Assembly: GCA_040752855.1 (NCBI GenBank)
Contig: JBFMHP010000019.1
Location: forward strand, 62,001 to 126,000
Origin: JBFMHP01 sp040752855
Lineage (GTDB): Bacteria > Pseudomonadota > Gammaproteobacteria > RBG-16-57-12
Direction: 5' to 3'
DNA length: 64,000 nt
The position numbers and the translations under genes are program-made. Within the stretch, counting starts at the first letter, position 1. Each line of letters starts with the position of its first letter. Below the pieces are notes generated by a model that saw only the letters and a list, made by a program, of their open reading frames with translations, searched no databases and was not told the origin of the DNA. Shown piece by piece: positions 50,249-59,509 of the stretch.

Positions 50249-52274
50249 TCCTATAATACGCTCGCGCGCCTACGGCATCGTCCTCGCCCTGCTCATTGCC
50301 GCCGCACCCGCGGCGCTCGCCGGACCAAAGGAAGATGCCGACAAGGCCGTCCGCCTCAAACGCTATGCCGAGGCCGCGCAGATTCTGCAGCAGTTGGCCA
50401 AGCGCGGTGATGCCGAATCCCAATACGATCTGGCTACGCTCCTGCGCAATGGCCAGGGGGTGCCGCGCGATGAGCAAAGCGCCTTCACCTGGATGGAGAA
50501 GTCGGCAAAACAGGACTATGCCAAGGCCCAATACGCCCTCGGCGTGATGTATCACACCGGACGCGGCGTGGCCGCCAATCCCGAGCTGGCGCGGCAATGG
50601 TACCAGGCGGCGGCAGCGCGCGGTCATGAAGGCGCACTGGCCAAACTGCGCGAATTCGAGCAAGCGGCTCCCGGCAATATCGCACCACGCGATGCGAGCG
50701 CACATGCCGAGCAGCTGCGCAATGCCGTGCGCAATCGCGATCTCGCGCAACTGCGCCGGCTGCTCTCATCGCCGACCGACGTCAATGTCCGCGACCAAAA
50801 CGGCTACACCCTATTGATGGAAGCGGTGCTGCAGAAGGACGCGGCCATCGTCCGGCACTTGCTCGAGCAGAAGGCCGACGTGGGTCTGAAAAACACATTT
50901 GAAGAAGATGCGCTGTCATTGGCCTGCACCCACCAACAAGCCACGATCGCCGCATTACTGCTCGATGCCGGCGCCAACATCAACACCCAAGACCGGCATG
51001 GCAACACACCGTTGATCATCGCGGCGGAACTGGGCGATCAACAACTCGCGTCAACGCTGCTCCACTACAAACCGGACATCGATCTTGAAAACAAAAAGGG
51101 CTGGACGGCGCTGCGCGCCGCGCAGAATAGCCGGCACACCGCTGTCGCCCAGATGCTCCTGGCCGCCGGGGCACATGAATCCTCCCTGACCAAAAAAGCG
51201 GTGGCGCCGCTCAGCCCGGCGGGAAAACCTGCACTGCCGCTGGGCGAAGATCTCGCGGCGTCATCCGGCAATCTGTACGCCGGTATGACGCCGCTGATGC
51301 AAGCCGCCTGGCGCGGGCAAACCGATCTCGTGCAGAGCCTGCTGGCGCAGCCGCAGGACATCAACCAGCTCGACAGCAGCGGGGCCACCGCCTTGATGCG
51401 CGCCGCCGGCGCCGGGCATCAGCCGGTGGTCGAGCTGCTGTTGTCCCATCAGGCCCATCCCAACCTCGCCGATCAGCAAGGCTATACCGCCCTGATGCGC
51501 GCGGCGGAAAAGGGCCATCACAAGATAGCCGATGCGCTGATCCGCGCCGGCGCAAAGATCGATACGCCGCTGCCGGACGGCTCCACCGCCTTGTTCCTCG
51601 CGATCCAACATCATCAGGTTCCGGTCGCGCAAACGCTCATCAACGCGGGCGCCGATGTCAATCACGCCAATACCGCGAAGGTCACGCCCCTGCTGCTCGC
51701 CTTGCAGCAGCGGGAATTGAGTCTGGCCAAGGTACTGATTAAAGGTAAGGCCAATGTCGACATCGCCGACAGCCATGGGCGCACGCCCCTCTGGCACGCC
51801 TGTGAAGCCGGTGACCAGGAGACCGTCGACTTGCTGTTACAACAGCACGCGAAGATGGAAGTCCAAGACCAGGATGGAATCACTCCGCTGCTGATTGCAA
51901 CCCAGCAAGGGCACACGCGCATCGTCACCCTGCTGCTGCAAAAACATGCCATGCAGACGGCCAACCTGGACGGCAACACCCCGCTCATGGTGGCGGTAAC
52001 CCGCTCGGCCCCGGCGCTTGCCGAACTGCTGCTGCGCGCCGGCGCCGAACTCGATGCCAAAAACAAGAACGGGGATACGGCCTTGATACTCGCGGTGCGC
52101 GCACATGATCTGCCTGTGACCAAGTTGCTGCTGGAGGCGGGCGCCGACGCCGCGCTGCGAAACAATCGTCTGGAACACGCCCGCGGCATCGCGGAAGCCG
52201 CGGGACGCGGCGACATCGTCGATCTGATCGATCATCAGCCCGCCGGCAAGAAACGGTTTTTTGGATTGTTTTAA
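50235..52274 (+). CDS. Periplasmic Sel1/ankyrin repeat protein
   Basis: 679 residues. Starts at TTG 50235, with GGAG eight bases upstream; no ATG in frame gives the signal peptide (GIVLALLIAAAPAALAG). Two or three Sel1-like repeats (AESQYDLATLLRNGQGVPRDEQSAFTWMEKSA in parts; AKAQYALGVMYHTGRGV) precede about twelve ankyrin repeats (NGYTLLMEAVLQKD, HGNTPLIIAAELGD, GYTALMRAAEKGH, DGNTPLMVAV and so on). A short basic tail KKRFFGLF ends the protein. Likely a periplasmic or outer-membrane-associated scaffold; partner unknown. Overlaps the flavoprotein gene, so it may be part of the same transcript. Confidence 0.85.
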   Translation: MARPDPIIRSRAYGIVLALLIAAAPAALAGPKEDADKAVRLKRYAEAAQILQQLAKRGDAESQYDLATLLRNGQGVPRDEQSAFTWMEKSAKQDYAKAQYALGVMYHTGRGVAANPELARQWYQAAAARGHEGALAKLREFEQAAPGNIAPRDASAHAEQLRNAVRNRDLAQLRRLLSSPTDVNVRDQNGYTLLMEAVLQKDAAIVRHLLEQKADVGLKNTFEEDALSLACTHQQATIAALLLDAGANINTQDRHGNTPLIIAAELGDQQLASTLLHYKPDIDLENKKGWTALRAAQNSRHTAVAQMLLAAGAHESSLTKKAVAPLSPAGKPALPLGEDLAASSGNLYAGMTPLMQAAWRGQTDLVQSLLAQPQDINQLDSSGATALMRAAGAGHQPVVELLLSHQAHPNLADQQGYTALMRAAEKGHHKIADALIRAGAKIDTPLPDGSTALFLAIQHHQVPVAQTLINAGADVNHANTAKVTPLLLALQQRELSLAKVLIKGKANVDIADSHGRTPLWHACEAGDQETVDLLLQQHAKMEVQDQDGITPLLIATQQGHTRIVTLLLQKHAMQTANLDGNTPLMVAVTRSAPALAELLLRAGAELDAKNKNGDTALILAVRAHDLPVTKLLLEAGADAALRNNRLEHARGIAEAAGRGDIVDLIDHQPAGKKRFFGLF

Positions 52275-52334
52275 ACCCGGATTCTTCGCATTGTTCGTTC
52301 GCGGCAAGTCGCTAACGGAAAATCGGGGTTGAAG

Positions 52335-52364
52335 CGGCCGGGTGATCTCACCCTCACCCGGCCG
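52335..52364. terminator. Bidirectional hairpin between ankyrin gene and sppA
   Basis: Perfect 11-bp arms CGGCCGGGTGA and TCACCCGGCCG around an 8-nt loop, in the 100-bp convergent gap between the ankyrin gene and sppA. It can act on both strands; neither side has a long U-run. Confidence 0.7.
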
Positions 52365-52374
52365 ATCACACCAA

Positions 52375-53415
52375 TTACTGCAAGGTGCCGCTGAAGCGCG
52401 TGAGGAGGGTATTGGAAAGCGTCATGCCGATGCGATCGGCAAAGCGTTGCCAATAATCGGGGTGGATGGTGAAATCAACGATGTCTTCCGCGCCGATGAT
52501 CTCGCGTGCCACGTAACCGGTGCTGCCGAGCCCATCCACCAAGCCAAGCTCCAGCGCCTGCTCGCCGGTCCAGATCAAGCCGGTGTACAGATCGGGTGAA
52601 TCCCCCAGCCGCTCGCCCCTGCCCTTCTTCACAGCATCGATGAACTGCTGGTGAATGTCTTCCAACATGCCCTTGATATGGCGCACTTCGTCCTCCTTGA
52701 CCGGCGAAAACGGATCGAGCATGCCTTTGCTCTCACCCGCGGTCAGCAGACGGCGTTCGATGCCCAGCTTTTCCATCGACCCCACGAAACCGAAGCCGTT
52801 CATGATCACGCCGATGGAGCCGACGATGCTGGCCTTATCGGCGTAGATCTCATCGGCGGCCGCGGCGATGTAATAGCCGCCCGAGGCGCAGATATCGGTC
52901 ACCACGGCGTAGACCGGCACATCAGGATTGAGCGCCTTGAGCCGGTTGATTTCGTCATAGACGTAACCCGCCTGCACTGGACTGCCGCCGGGACTGTTGA
53001 TGCGCAGGATAATCCCCGCGGTGTTTTTATCATCGAAGGCATCGCGCAACGCCGTCACGATACTATCGGCGCCCGCTTGCGTGTTCTCAGCGATGACGCC
53101 CGGCACCTCGATCAAGGCCGTGTGTTTTCCGCGCACGATGGCGGTGGTATCCAGCCCAATCGGAATGTAGAACAGCAGCGCAAATAGGTAGGCGAACAAC
53201 AAAAATTTGAAAAATATATTCCAGCGCCGGCTGCGGCGCTGCTCGTTGATCGTGGCGAACGCCAAACGGTTGACCAGATCGCGCTCCCAGTTCTCCTGGA
53301 CAGGCGCCTCTTTTTTGGGACCGGGCTCTTCCGCCGCCGAAGCGGATTCGGAGCGCGCCGCCCCTTGGGTCCATGGGTCTTGGTTTTGTGGTGGTTTTGG
53401 TTGTTCGTCACTCAT
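52375..53415 (-). CDS. sppA: Signal peptide peptidase SppA (S49)
   Basis: 346-residue membrane peptidase that degrades cleaved signal peptides. A Pro/Glu-rich N-terminus is followed by one membrane helix (IFFKFLLFAYLFALLFYIPIG region) and the S49 domain. The conserved SPGGSPVQAGYVYDEI, DICASGGYYIAAAADEI (catalytic serine in ASGG) and SIVGSIGVI are present. It is of the short single-domain type. It lies with HAD and rluC in the usual gammaproteobacterial neighbourhood of rne, but maf is not beside it here. Confidence 0.94.
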   Translation of the reverse strand: MSDEQPKPPQNQDPWTQGAARSESASAAEEPGPKKEAPVQENWERDLVNRLAFATINEQRRSRRWNIFFKFLLFAYLFALLFYIPIGLDTTAIVRGKHTALIEVPGVIAENTQAGADSIVTALRDAFDDKNTAGIILRINSPGGSPVQAGYVYDEINRLKALNPDVPVYAVVTDICASGGYYIAAAADEIYADKASIVGSIGVIMNGFGFVGSMEKLGIERRLLTAGESKGMLDPFSPVKEDEVRHIKGMLEDIHQQFIDAVKKGRGERLGDSPDLYTGLIWTGEQALELGLVDGLGSTGYVAREIIGAEDIVDFTIHPDYWQRFADRIGMTLSNTLLTRFSGTLQ

Positions 53416-53491
53416 GGAAGATTGTTACCTATACATAGCGTGAAATGGGTAATTATAGTGTCAGCCTGGCACCCAAGCGAGCAAAACGCTG

Positions 53492-54145
53492 TCAGTGCCC
53501 GAGCCAAGCCAGTAAATCGCGTACATCATTGAGACACCCCTTGGCGCCGCATGCCAGGAGCCGCTCCTTGTCATGCACGCCGTAACTGACGCCCAAGGCA
53601 TGGGTGCCGGCGTTCTGCGCCATGAGCATATCGTACTCGGTGTCGCCGATCATCAGGGTTTCGTGCTTGCCGGCACCGATGATCCCCATGACTTCTTCGA
53701 GCATTTGCGGATGTGGTTTCGAACGTGTTTCATCGGCCGTGCGGGTGGCGTGAAAATGGGGCCCAAGCCCGTGTTCATCCAGCACCCGCTGCAAGCCGCG
53801 CCGGCTTTTTCCCGTGGCGATGCCCAGCTGATACCCCAAGGCATTGAGCTCGGCGAGCAACTCCGGCACCCCGGCAAAGAGCGGCATCGGGGTCTGATCG
53901 CCCTCGACGAAGTAATAGCGATAACGGTCGACCAGCGTTTGCTGCTCCACAGGCTCGATGGAGCCGAACAAGGCCTGGATGGCCTCGGCCAGGCCCAGAC
54001 CGATGATCTCGCGTATCTCTGCACTATTACGATACGGCAGACCGGTATCCGCAATGGCCGACTGCATGGCCGAAACGATCTTGGCGGCGGAATCCATCAA
54101 GGTGCCGTCCCAATCGAACACGATCAAAGAATACTGCCTGGTCAT
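53492..54145 (-). CDS. HAD-superfamily phosphatase (Gph-like)
   Basis: 217 residues of the subclass IA HAD fold. The nucleophile DWDGTLMDS is at residues 10-18, the cap domain spans about 20-90, the motif II threonine is in GIATGKSRRG, and the motif IV aspartates are in MIGDTEYDMLMA. Specificity is unclear: phosphoglycolate, pyridoxal or other small phosphates are possible. It overlaps rluC by 4 bp (ATGA) and precedes sppA, a layout typical of pseudomonads and relatives. Confidence 0.9.
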   Translation of the reverse strand: MTRQYSLIVFDWDGTLMDSAAKIVSAMQSAIADTGLPYRNSAEIREIIGLGLAEAIQALFGSIEPVEQQTLVDRYRYYFVEGDQTPMPLFAGVPELLAELNALGYQLGIATGKSRRGLQRVLDEHGLGPHFHATRTADETRSKPHPQMLEEVMGIIGAGKHETLMIGDTEYDMLMAQNAGTHALGVSYGVHDKERLLACGAKGCLNDVRDLLAWLGH

Positions 54146-55101
54146 GTGTGCCGTGCCGACCTCAGCTGAGCCAACACAGCGGCTAAATCATCGGGCAGCG
54201 GCGCCGTGACACTCATCGTTACCTCGGATTCGGGATGCAGGAACCGAAGCTCCGTGGCATGCAAAAACAGTCGCTTCAGACCCAGCTGCGCCATGGCGGC
54301 GTTGAAGTCGCGATCCCCGTATTTGTCATCACCGGCGATCGGGCGCTCCAGGTATTGCGCGTGGACACGGATCTGATGCGTTCGGCCGGTGCCCAAATCG
54401 ATGCGCATCAGCGCGGCATGCTCGAAGCTCTCCACGGGCTCGAACACCGTCAGCGACGGCTTGCCCGAGGCATCGACCCGCACGATCCGCTCACCGGACT
54501 TCAAGGTATTCTTCAGCAACGGCGCATCGACGCGCTTCGCGCCCTTCTTCCAGCGCCCTTTGAGCAGCGCCAGATAATATTTGTCGACCTTGCCGTCGCG
54601 GATCTGCTGATGCAAGCTGTTCAATGCGCTGCGTTTTTTGGCGATGATCAGACAGCCTGAGGTTTCCCGGTCCAGCCGATGGACCAGCTCGAGAAACGGC
54701 GCCTCCGGGCGCATCTGACGCAACATCTCGATGCACCCGAAACTCACGCCGCTGCCGCCGTGCACCGCCATCCCGGAAGGCTTGTCAATGACAATCAGTT
54801 GCGCGTCCTCATAAAGAATCGCATCATCCAGCCGTTGCAAGGCCGCATCCGAAGCCTTGGGGGGCGGCGTGTCATCACCCAGACGGATGGGCGGGATGCG
54901 GACGCTGTCCCCGGAGGCCAACCGGTATTCCGGCTTGACGCGCCCCTTGTTGACCCGCACCTCGCCCTTGCGCAACAGTCGATAAATCCTGCTCTTGGGC
55001 ACGCCTTTGAGGTGTGTGAGCAGGAAATTATCGACACGTTGGCCGTCGTGCGCCTCGTCGATGGTGACGAGCTGCACCGCGGTATTGCCCGTGGAAGTCA
55101 T
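54142..55101 (-). CDS. rluC: 23S rRNA pseudouridine synthase RluC
   Basis: 319-residue RluA-family enzyme that makes pseudouridines in 23S rRNA. An N-terminal S4 RNA-binding domain (DNFLLTHLKGVPKSRIYRLLRKGEVRVN) is followed by the catalytic domain with the aspartate in LVHRLDRETSGCLI and the C-terminal GRTHQIRVHAQYLERPI. It starts divergently from rne, exactly as in E. coli, which supports RluC over RluD. Overlaps the HAD gene stop by 4 bp. Confidence 0.95.
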   Translation of the reverse strand: MTSTGNTAVQLVTIDEAHDGQRVDNFLLTHLKGVPKSRIYRLLRKGEVRVNKGRVKPEYRLASGDSVRIPPIRLGDDTPPPKASDAALQRLDDAILYEDAQLIVIDKPSGMAVHGGSGVSFGCIEMLRQMRPEAPFLELVHRLDRETSGCLIIAKKRSALNSLHQQIRDGKVDKYYLALLKGRWKKGAKRVDAPLLKNTLKSGERIVRVDASGKPSLTVFEPVESFEHAALMRIDLGTGRTHQIRVHAQYLERPIAGDDKYGDRDFNAAMAQLGLKRLFLHATELRFLHPESEVTMSVTAPLPDDLAAVLAQLRSARHT

Positions 55102-55516
55102 ACGGAACTACTTGCTTGATTTATGTTGAAAAAAGATGGAATAAGTAAAAATCTAAAAAAAAGCTGCGTTTATAATCGAGTGCTATTATAATCACATCCG
55201 TTGAAATATGCCTGATTCATTTTCCAGGAAGATGCTCATGCTATCCCGAGGGCAATGAACAGTGCGGGTTTTCAGGTGTGCGTACGCTACGGACACCTTG
55301 AGTTTGGTATAAACAAGACCCTTGGCGCATGGACTAAGGGTAATAAAGATCGCTCTCTGACGCTTCGAATACAACAGACGGAGTCAGTTCGATACATCCC
55401 CCTCGTCATTGATCATGGAGGGACGCGGAGCCCCTGAGATTCAAACCGCGGCTGCCGCTAGAATCAGTCCTGTGTTCTGCCGTTCGAAGACCTGGTAGAG
55501 CGCGTGAGAGAATAAA
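55102..55516. other. rne 5' leader and divergent rluC promoter region
   Basis: A 415-bp gap. Two TATAAT hexamers occur at 55167-55172 and near 55189-55194, about 320-350 bp before the rne start, so a long rne leader is likely, as in E. coli, where RNase E autoregulates through it. I could not identify the rne leader stem-loops with confidence by eye. The 55255-55437 open frame has no support and is not called. Confidence 0.5.
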
Positions 55517-57808
55517 ATGAAAAGAATGTTGTTTAACGCAACTCAGCCTGAAGAGTTGCGGGTGGCCCTCGTCGATGGCCAGAAACTGTACGACCTGGAT
55601 ATTGAAACCGCACACCGCGAGCAGAAAAAGTCCAATATATACAAAGGCATAATTACTCGCTTAGAGCCGAGCCTTGAAGCCGCGTTTGTGGATTATGGCG
55701 CAGAACGCCATGGCTTTTTGCCGCTAAAGGAGATCTCGCGCACTTATTTTGCCGAGGACGCCAATGTCAGCGGTGGCCGCATCAACATCAAAGAGGTGTT
55801 GAAAGAAGGCCAGGAAGTCGTGGTGCAGGTCGATAAGGAAGAGCGTGGCAACAAGGGCGCGGCCCTGACCACCTTCATCAGTCTGGCCGGCCGGTACCTG
55901 GTTTTGATGCCCAACAATCCTCGGGCAGGCGGTGTATCGCGCCGCATTACCGGGGATGACCGTCAGGAAATCCGCGACGCCCTCAGCACCCTTGAGGCCC
56001 CCAATGGCATGGGCCTGATCGTCCGTACCGCGGGCGTCGGAAAGTCTCAGGAAGAACTCCAATGGGACCTCGATTATCTCTTGCAGCTGTGGGAAGCCAT
56101 AGAGCGGGCGGCCTCCGAACGCAAGGCGCCATTCCTGATCTACCAAGAAAGCAACATCATCATCCGCGCCATTCGCGACTATTTGCGGCAGGATATCAGC
56201 GAAATCCTGATCGACTCCCCGGCGGTGTATGCCCAGGCGCGCGAGTTCATGCAGCTGGTGATGCCGCAGAACATCAACAAGGTGAAGCTGTATCAGGATT
56301 CCATCCCCCTCTTCACCCGCTATCAGATCGAGAGCCAGATCGAGACCGCCTTCCAGCGCGAGGTGCGCCTGCCCTCCGGTGGCGCCATCGTCATCGATCA
56401 TACCGAGGCGCTGGTGTCGATCGACATCAACTCCGCGCGCGCGACCAAGGGTGGCGACATCGAGGAAACCGCGCTGCAGACCAATCTCGAAGCGGCCGAT
56501 GAAATCGCCCGTCAGTTGCGGTTGCGCGACCTCGGCGGCCTGATCGTGATTGACTTCATCGACATGACCTCCGCCCGCAATCAGCGCGAGGTGGAAAATC
56601 GCCTCAAAGAGGCGTTGAAAATGGACCGCGCCCGGGTCCAGATCGGCAGGATTTCGCGCTTCGGCCTCCTGGAAATGTCGCGCCAGCGCCTGCGCCCCTC
56701 GCTCGAGGAGTCCAGCCAGGTGGTCTGCCCGCGCTGCAACGGCCAAGGGACCATCCGTGGTATCGAGTCGCTGGCCTTGTCGATCCTGCGCATCCTCGAA
56801 GAAGAGGCCATGAAGGAAAACACCGCCAAGGTCATCTGCCAGATCCCGGTGAATGTCGGCACCTTCCTGCTCAATGAAAAACGCCGCTCGATCCACGAAA
56901 TCGAGCAGCGCCATGATGTCACGGTCATCCTCGTACCCAACATTCACATGGAGACGCCGAGGTACGAGGTGAGCCGGATCAAGGAAAGCGAGGCCGCAGC
57001 GCAACAGGCCCCCACGAGCAGCTATCAGTTGGTGACCAAGGTCGAGCCTGAAATGCCGATCGCGACGACTCAGGAAAAGCCGGCCCCCGAACAGCCTGCG
57101 GTAAAAGGCGTGGTCCCTGCCACTCCGGCCCCGATCAAGGTCGAGGAAAAGCCCGGCTTCATCAAGCGCCTGTTCGACAATCTCTTCGGCGCCGGCGGCG
57201 AGGAAAAGAAACCCGCCGAGCAGCCCAAGAAACAGCCACCGCCCCGCCGTGGCCAGCCCCAGCGCGGCAAACCTTCCGGCCAAGGCGATGTCGGCCGACA
57301 GGCGCGTCGCCCCCAGCAGCCGGCGGGCAAGCCCCAACCGGAGGGCGGCGCACAGCCGCAACAGGCGCCTGCACGGCCCAAGGAAGACGCGACCGCCTCG
57401 GAGCAACAATCACAGGAGCAGCGCCAGCAACGTCAGCAGCGTCAACATCGCCGTCGCGGCGAGGGCCGACGCCGGCGAAGCCAGAACCCTGCCGAGCGTC
57501 CTACGGATCGGGGCGCACCAGATGAAGGCCGTACTGGCGCCGAGACAGCGCCAGCGGAATCCGGCAATGCCACGGGAGCAGGCGAGCACCGGGCCGCGGA
57601 GCCGCGTTCTGGCATTACCGGCCAGGAGTCTCACGCGCCGAGGGAAAATCGCAAGCCCGAGGCGGCACGGCCTGCGCCTGCCAATCCGTCCGAGCCACCC
57701 GCACGGCCGCCGTATCAAAAGCAGGATGAATTCCACGCCCCCTCGCGGGAGCATGACGTGGCGGCTGCGGCGCCGAGCGAATCCAAGCAGGGTTCTTCCG
57801 ACAACTAA
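55517..57808 (+). CDS. rne: Ribonuclease E
   Basis: 763-residue single-strand endoribonuclease, core of the degradosome. The N-terminal catalytic half is complete: MKRMLFNATQPEELRVA, the S1 domain around residues 38-120, and the DNase-I-like active site with DINSARATKGGDIEETA and VIDFIDM. The zinc-link CPRCNGQG and the small-domain FLLNEKRRSI follow. The C-terminal ~260 residues are disordered and rich in Pro, Gln, Arg and Glu, and shorter than in E. coli (1061 total), so degradosome contacts may differ. The downstream hairpin is a strong terminator. Confidence 0.96.
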   Translation: MKRMLFNATQPEELRVALVDGQKLYDLDIETAHREQKKSNIYKGIITRLEPSLEAAFVDYGAERHGFLPLKEISRTYFAEDANVSGGRINIKEVLKEGQEVVVQVDKEERGNKGAALTTFISLAGRYLVLMPNNPRAGGVSRRITGDDRQEIRDALSTLEAPNGMGLIVRTAGVGKSQEELQWDLDYLLQLWEAIERAASERKAPFLIYQESNIIIRAIRDYLRQDISEILIDSPAVYAQAREFMQLVMPQNINKVKLYQDSIPLFTRYQIESQIETAFQREVRLPSGGAIVIDHTEALVSIDINSARATKGGDIEETALQTNLEAADEIARQLRLRDLGGLIVIDFIDMTSARNQREVENRLKEALKMDRARVQIGRISRFGLLEMSRQRLRPSLEESSQVVCPRCNGQGTIRGIESLALSILRILEEEAMKENTAKVICQIPVNVGTFLLNEKRRSIHEIEQRHDVTVILVPNIHMETPRYEVSRIKESEAAAQQAPTSSYQLVTKVEPEMPIATTQEKPAPEQPAVKGVVPATPAPIKVEEKPGFIKRLFDNLFGAGGEEKKPAEQPKKQPPPRRGQPQRGKPSGQGDVGRQARRPQQPAGKPQPEGGAQPQQAPARPKEDATASEQQSQEQRQQRQQRQHRRRGEGRRRRSQNPAERPTDRGAPDEGRTGAETAPAESGNATGAGEHRAAEPRSGITGQESHAPRENRKPEAARPAPANPSEPPARPPYQKQDEFHAPSREHDVAAAAPSESKQGSSDN

Positions 57809-57816
57809 CGCTCTCC

Positions 57817-57851
57817 GGCGGCCTGAATGGCATTGGGTCATTCAGGCCGCC
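57817..57851. terminator. Bidirectional terminator after rne
   Basis: Perfect 13-bp arms GGCGGCCTGAATG and CATTCAGGCCGCC with a 9-nt loop, followed on the plus strand by a T-rich GCGTTTACGTTT. It lies between the convergent rne and EEP-hydrolase genes. Confidence 0.88.
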
Positions 57852-57880
57852 CTGCGTTTACGTTTCCCCGGGAGCTCCCC

Positions 57881-58645
57881 TCACCCCTGCGGCCAGCTCA
57901 CCGTCGCCTTGAGCGCCAGATGATCCGACAACGGCTCGTGTATCGTTGAAATCTCGTTCCACTTCATGTCGCTGCTGATCAGGATGTGATCGATCGCGCG
58001 ACTCGGCTTCCAGCTCGGAAACGTGGCGGGCGAATTTTCCGGCCCGCGCAAATGCGTGTTATTCAACAAATAGCGCATCTCGGGCGCATGCAGCGTGCAG
58101 TTCATATCGCCCATCAGCGCCACGCTGGGATATTGATTGACGATGTCCGCCAAATAGCGCACCTGATATTCACGGATGCGGCGGCTCAGGCTGAGATGCG
58201 TCACCAGCACGGCCAAGCTTCGCTCGCCAATCTTGTAATGAACCTCCAACACACCCCTGCCATCGTTGGGTTTGGGCAAGCGGTGCCGAATCACCTTGGC
58301 GGCCTTGAATTGGCTCAGCACGCTGTTGCTGTGTTGCGCGATGGCGCCCAGATCGCGTGTCACCATCTGATCGAAATACGGGTATCCCGCCAGCTCGGAG
58401 ACATATTCCGCCTGATTGACATAGCGGGTGCGCAACGAGCCGGCGTCCGCCTCATTCAAAGCGACGATGTGTGAATTGCCGATGATCTCCGCGATGCGGT
58501 TCAGATTGCTCAGTGACTGGCCGTGCGGCATCAGGTAACGCCACCCATGTGAAAAAAGGTGATGCAGCCGATGAGAGCCGATTGCCACTTGCATATTAAA
58601 GCTCGTGAGAACCAACTCGGAGAGAGATGTCTTATTACATTGCAT
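57881..58645 (-). CDS. Endonuclease/exonuclease/phosphatase (EEP) family protein
   Basis: 254 residues of the DNase-I/EEP fold: NEADAGSLRTR (metal-binding Glu), VALMGDMNCTLHAPE (Asp-x-Asn) and AIDHILIS..LSDHLALKA (terminal Asp-His pair). Cytosolic, no signal. EEP members include phosphodiesterases and nucleases, so the exact substrate is unknown. It converges on rne and reads away from lexA. Earlier in-frame starts are not seen; the annotated ATG is first. Confidence 0.85.
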   Translation of the reverse strand: MQCNKTSLSELVLTSFNMQVAIGSHRLHHLFSHGWRYLMPHGQSLSNLNRIAEIIGNSHIVALNEADAGSLRTRYVNQAEYVSELAGYPYFDQMVTRDLGAIAQHSNSVLSQFKAAKVIRHRLPKPNDGRGVLEVHYKIGERSLAVLVTHLSLSRRIREYQVRYLADIVNQYPSVALMGDMNCTLHAPEMRYLLNNTHLRGPENSPATFPSWKPSRAIDHILISSDMKWNEISTIHEPLSDHLALKATVSWPQG

Positions 58646-58830
58646 AAATTACGGGATTGTTCGGGTCACGATCGCAAACTCTTGCAGAGTATCGACCACC
58701 GCAGACATTACTTTCAACTTTGATCATCCCCGGATTGGTCCGTCAGTGCTTCCAAAACGATAGACAGTGGCGCTCAGGCATTCTGTGACCTACTCGGCAT
58801 CATCAAAATGATGCCACGACAAAAAAAACA

Positions 58831-58858
58831 TTGCGTACCGCAAAAACCTGTATATGAT
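58831..58858 (+). promoter_or_regulatory. lexA sigma70 promoter
   Basis: TTGCGT (58831-58836), 16-bp spacer, TATGAT (58853-58858). The -10 element lies inside the first SOS box, so LexA binding would block polymerase. Confidence 0.7.
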
Positions 58859-58881
58859 TACAGTACTGTATAAACAAACAA
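58848..58881 (+). promoter_or_regulatory. Two SOS boxes (LexA operators)
   Basis: CTGTATATGATTACAG (58848-58863) matches the CTGT-N8-ACAG LexA consensus perfectly. A second box, CTGTATAAACAAACAA (58866-58881), deviates at one position of the ACAG half. Tandem boxes in front of lexA are also seen in E. coli and imply autorepression. Confidence 0.92.
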
Positions 58882-58894
58882 GATCAGACCTTCC

Positions 58895-59509
58895 ATGAAA
58901 TTGACCGCCCGCCAAGAACAAATTCTTGAGCTGATCCGCGCCTGTATCGCCGAATCGGGCATGCCCCCCACCCGCAGCGAAATTGCCCAGGCGCTGGGCT
59001 TCAGTTCTGCCAATGCCGCGGAAGAACACCTCCGGGCGCTGGCCAGAAAAGGTGTCATCGAGCTCCTGCCCGGCGCCTCCAGAGGCATACGCATCATCGA
59101 CCGTCATGCCGAGGACTACGGCTTGGCGGTCATCGGACGAGTTGCGGCGGGCAGCCCGATACTGGCCACCCAGAATATCGAGCGGCACTGCTCCATCCTG
59201 CCCGATTTTTTCCAGCCCAGGGCGGATTATCTATTGCGCGTCAAGGGCATGAGCATGAAAGACGCCGGCATATTCGAGGACGACCTCCTCGCCGTGCACC
59301 GGACCAAGGAGGTGCGTAATGGCACCATCGTCGTTGCCCGGCTCGGCGACGAGGTGACCGTAAAACGGTTTTTCAAAAAGCAGCACATAGTGCAGCTCAT
59401 CGCCGAAAACCCAGACTTCCCCCCGATTATCGTGGACTTGAAAAAACAAGAAATCGAGATCGAGGGGCTGGCCGTCGGGGTCATACGAAACAATGGAGTT
59501 ATGAGATGA
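58895..59509 (+). CDS. lexA: LexA repressor
   Basis: 204-residue SOS repressor and self-cleaving protease. The winged-helix N-terminus (RQEQILELIRACIAESGMPPTRSEIAQALG in parts) is followed by the cleavage site A85-G86, with nucleophile S120 in KGMSM and general base K157 in VTVKRF. Two SOS boxes lie just upstream, so it is autoregulated. It overlaps the next gene (ATGA) and therefore shares its control. Confidence 0.97.
   Translation: MKLTARQEQILELIRACIAESGMPPTRSEIAQALGFSSANAAEEHLRALARKGVIELLPGASRGIRIIDRHAEDYGLAVIGRVAAGSPILATQNIERHCSILPDFFQPRADYLLRVKGMSMKDAGIFEDDLLAVHRTKEVRNGTIVVARLGDEVTVKRFFKKQHIVQLIAENPDFPPIIVDLKKQEIEIEGLAVGVIRNNGVMR

Noticed and set aside
55192..55437. Two ~60-codon frames in the rne leader
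   Set aside because: They overlap on opposite strands, lack ribosome sites, and fall where a long rne 5' leader is expected.
55724..57409. A 561-codon minus-strand frame opposite rne
   Set aside because: Antisense to RNase E; sequence shows only composition typical of a shadow frame.
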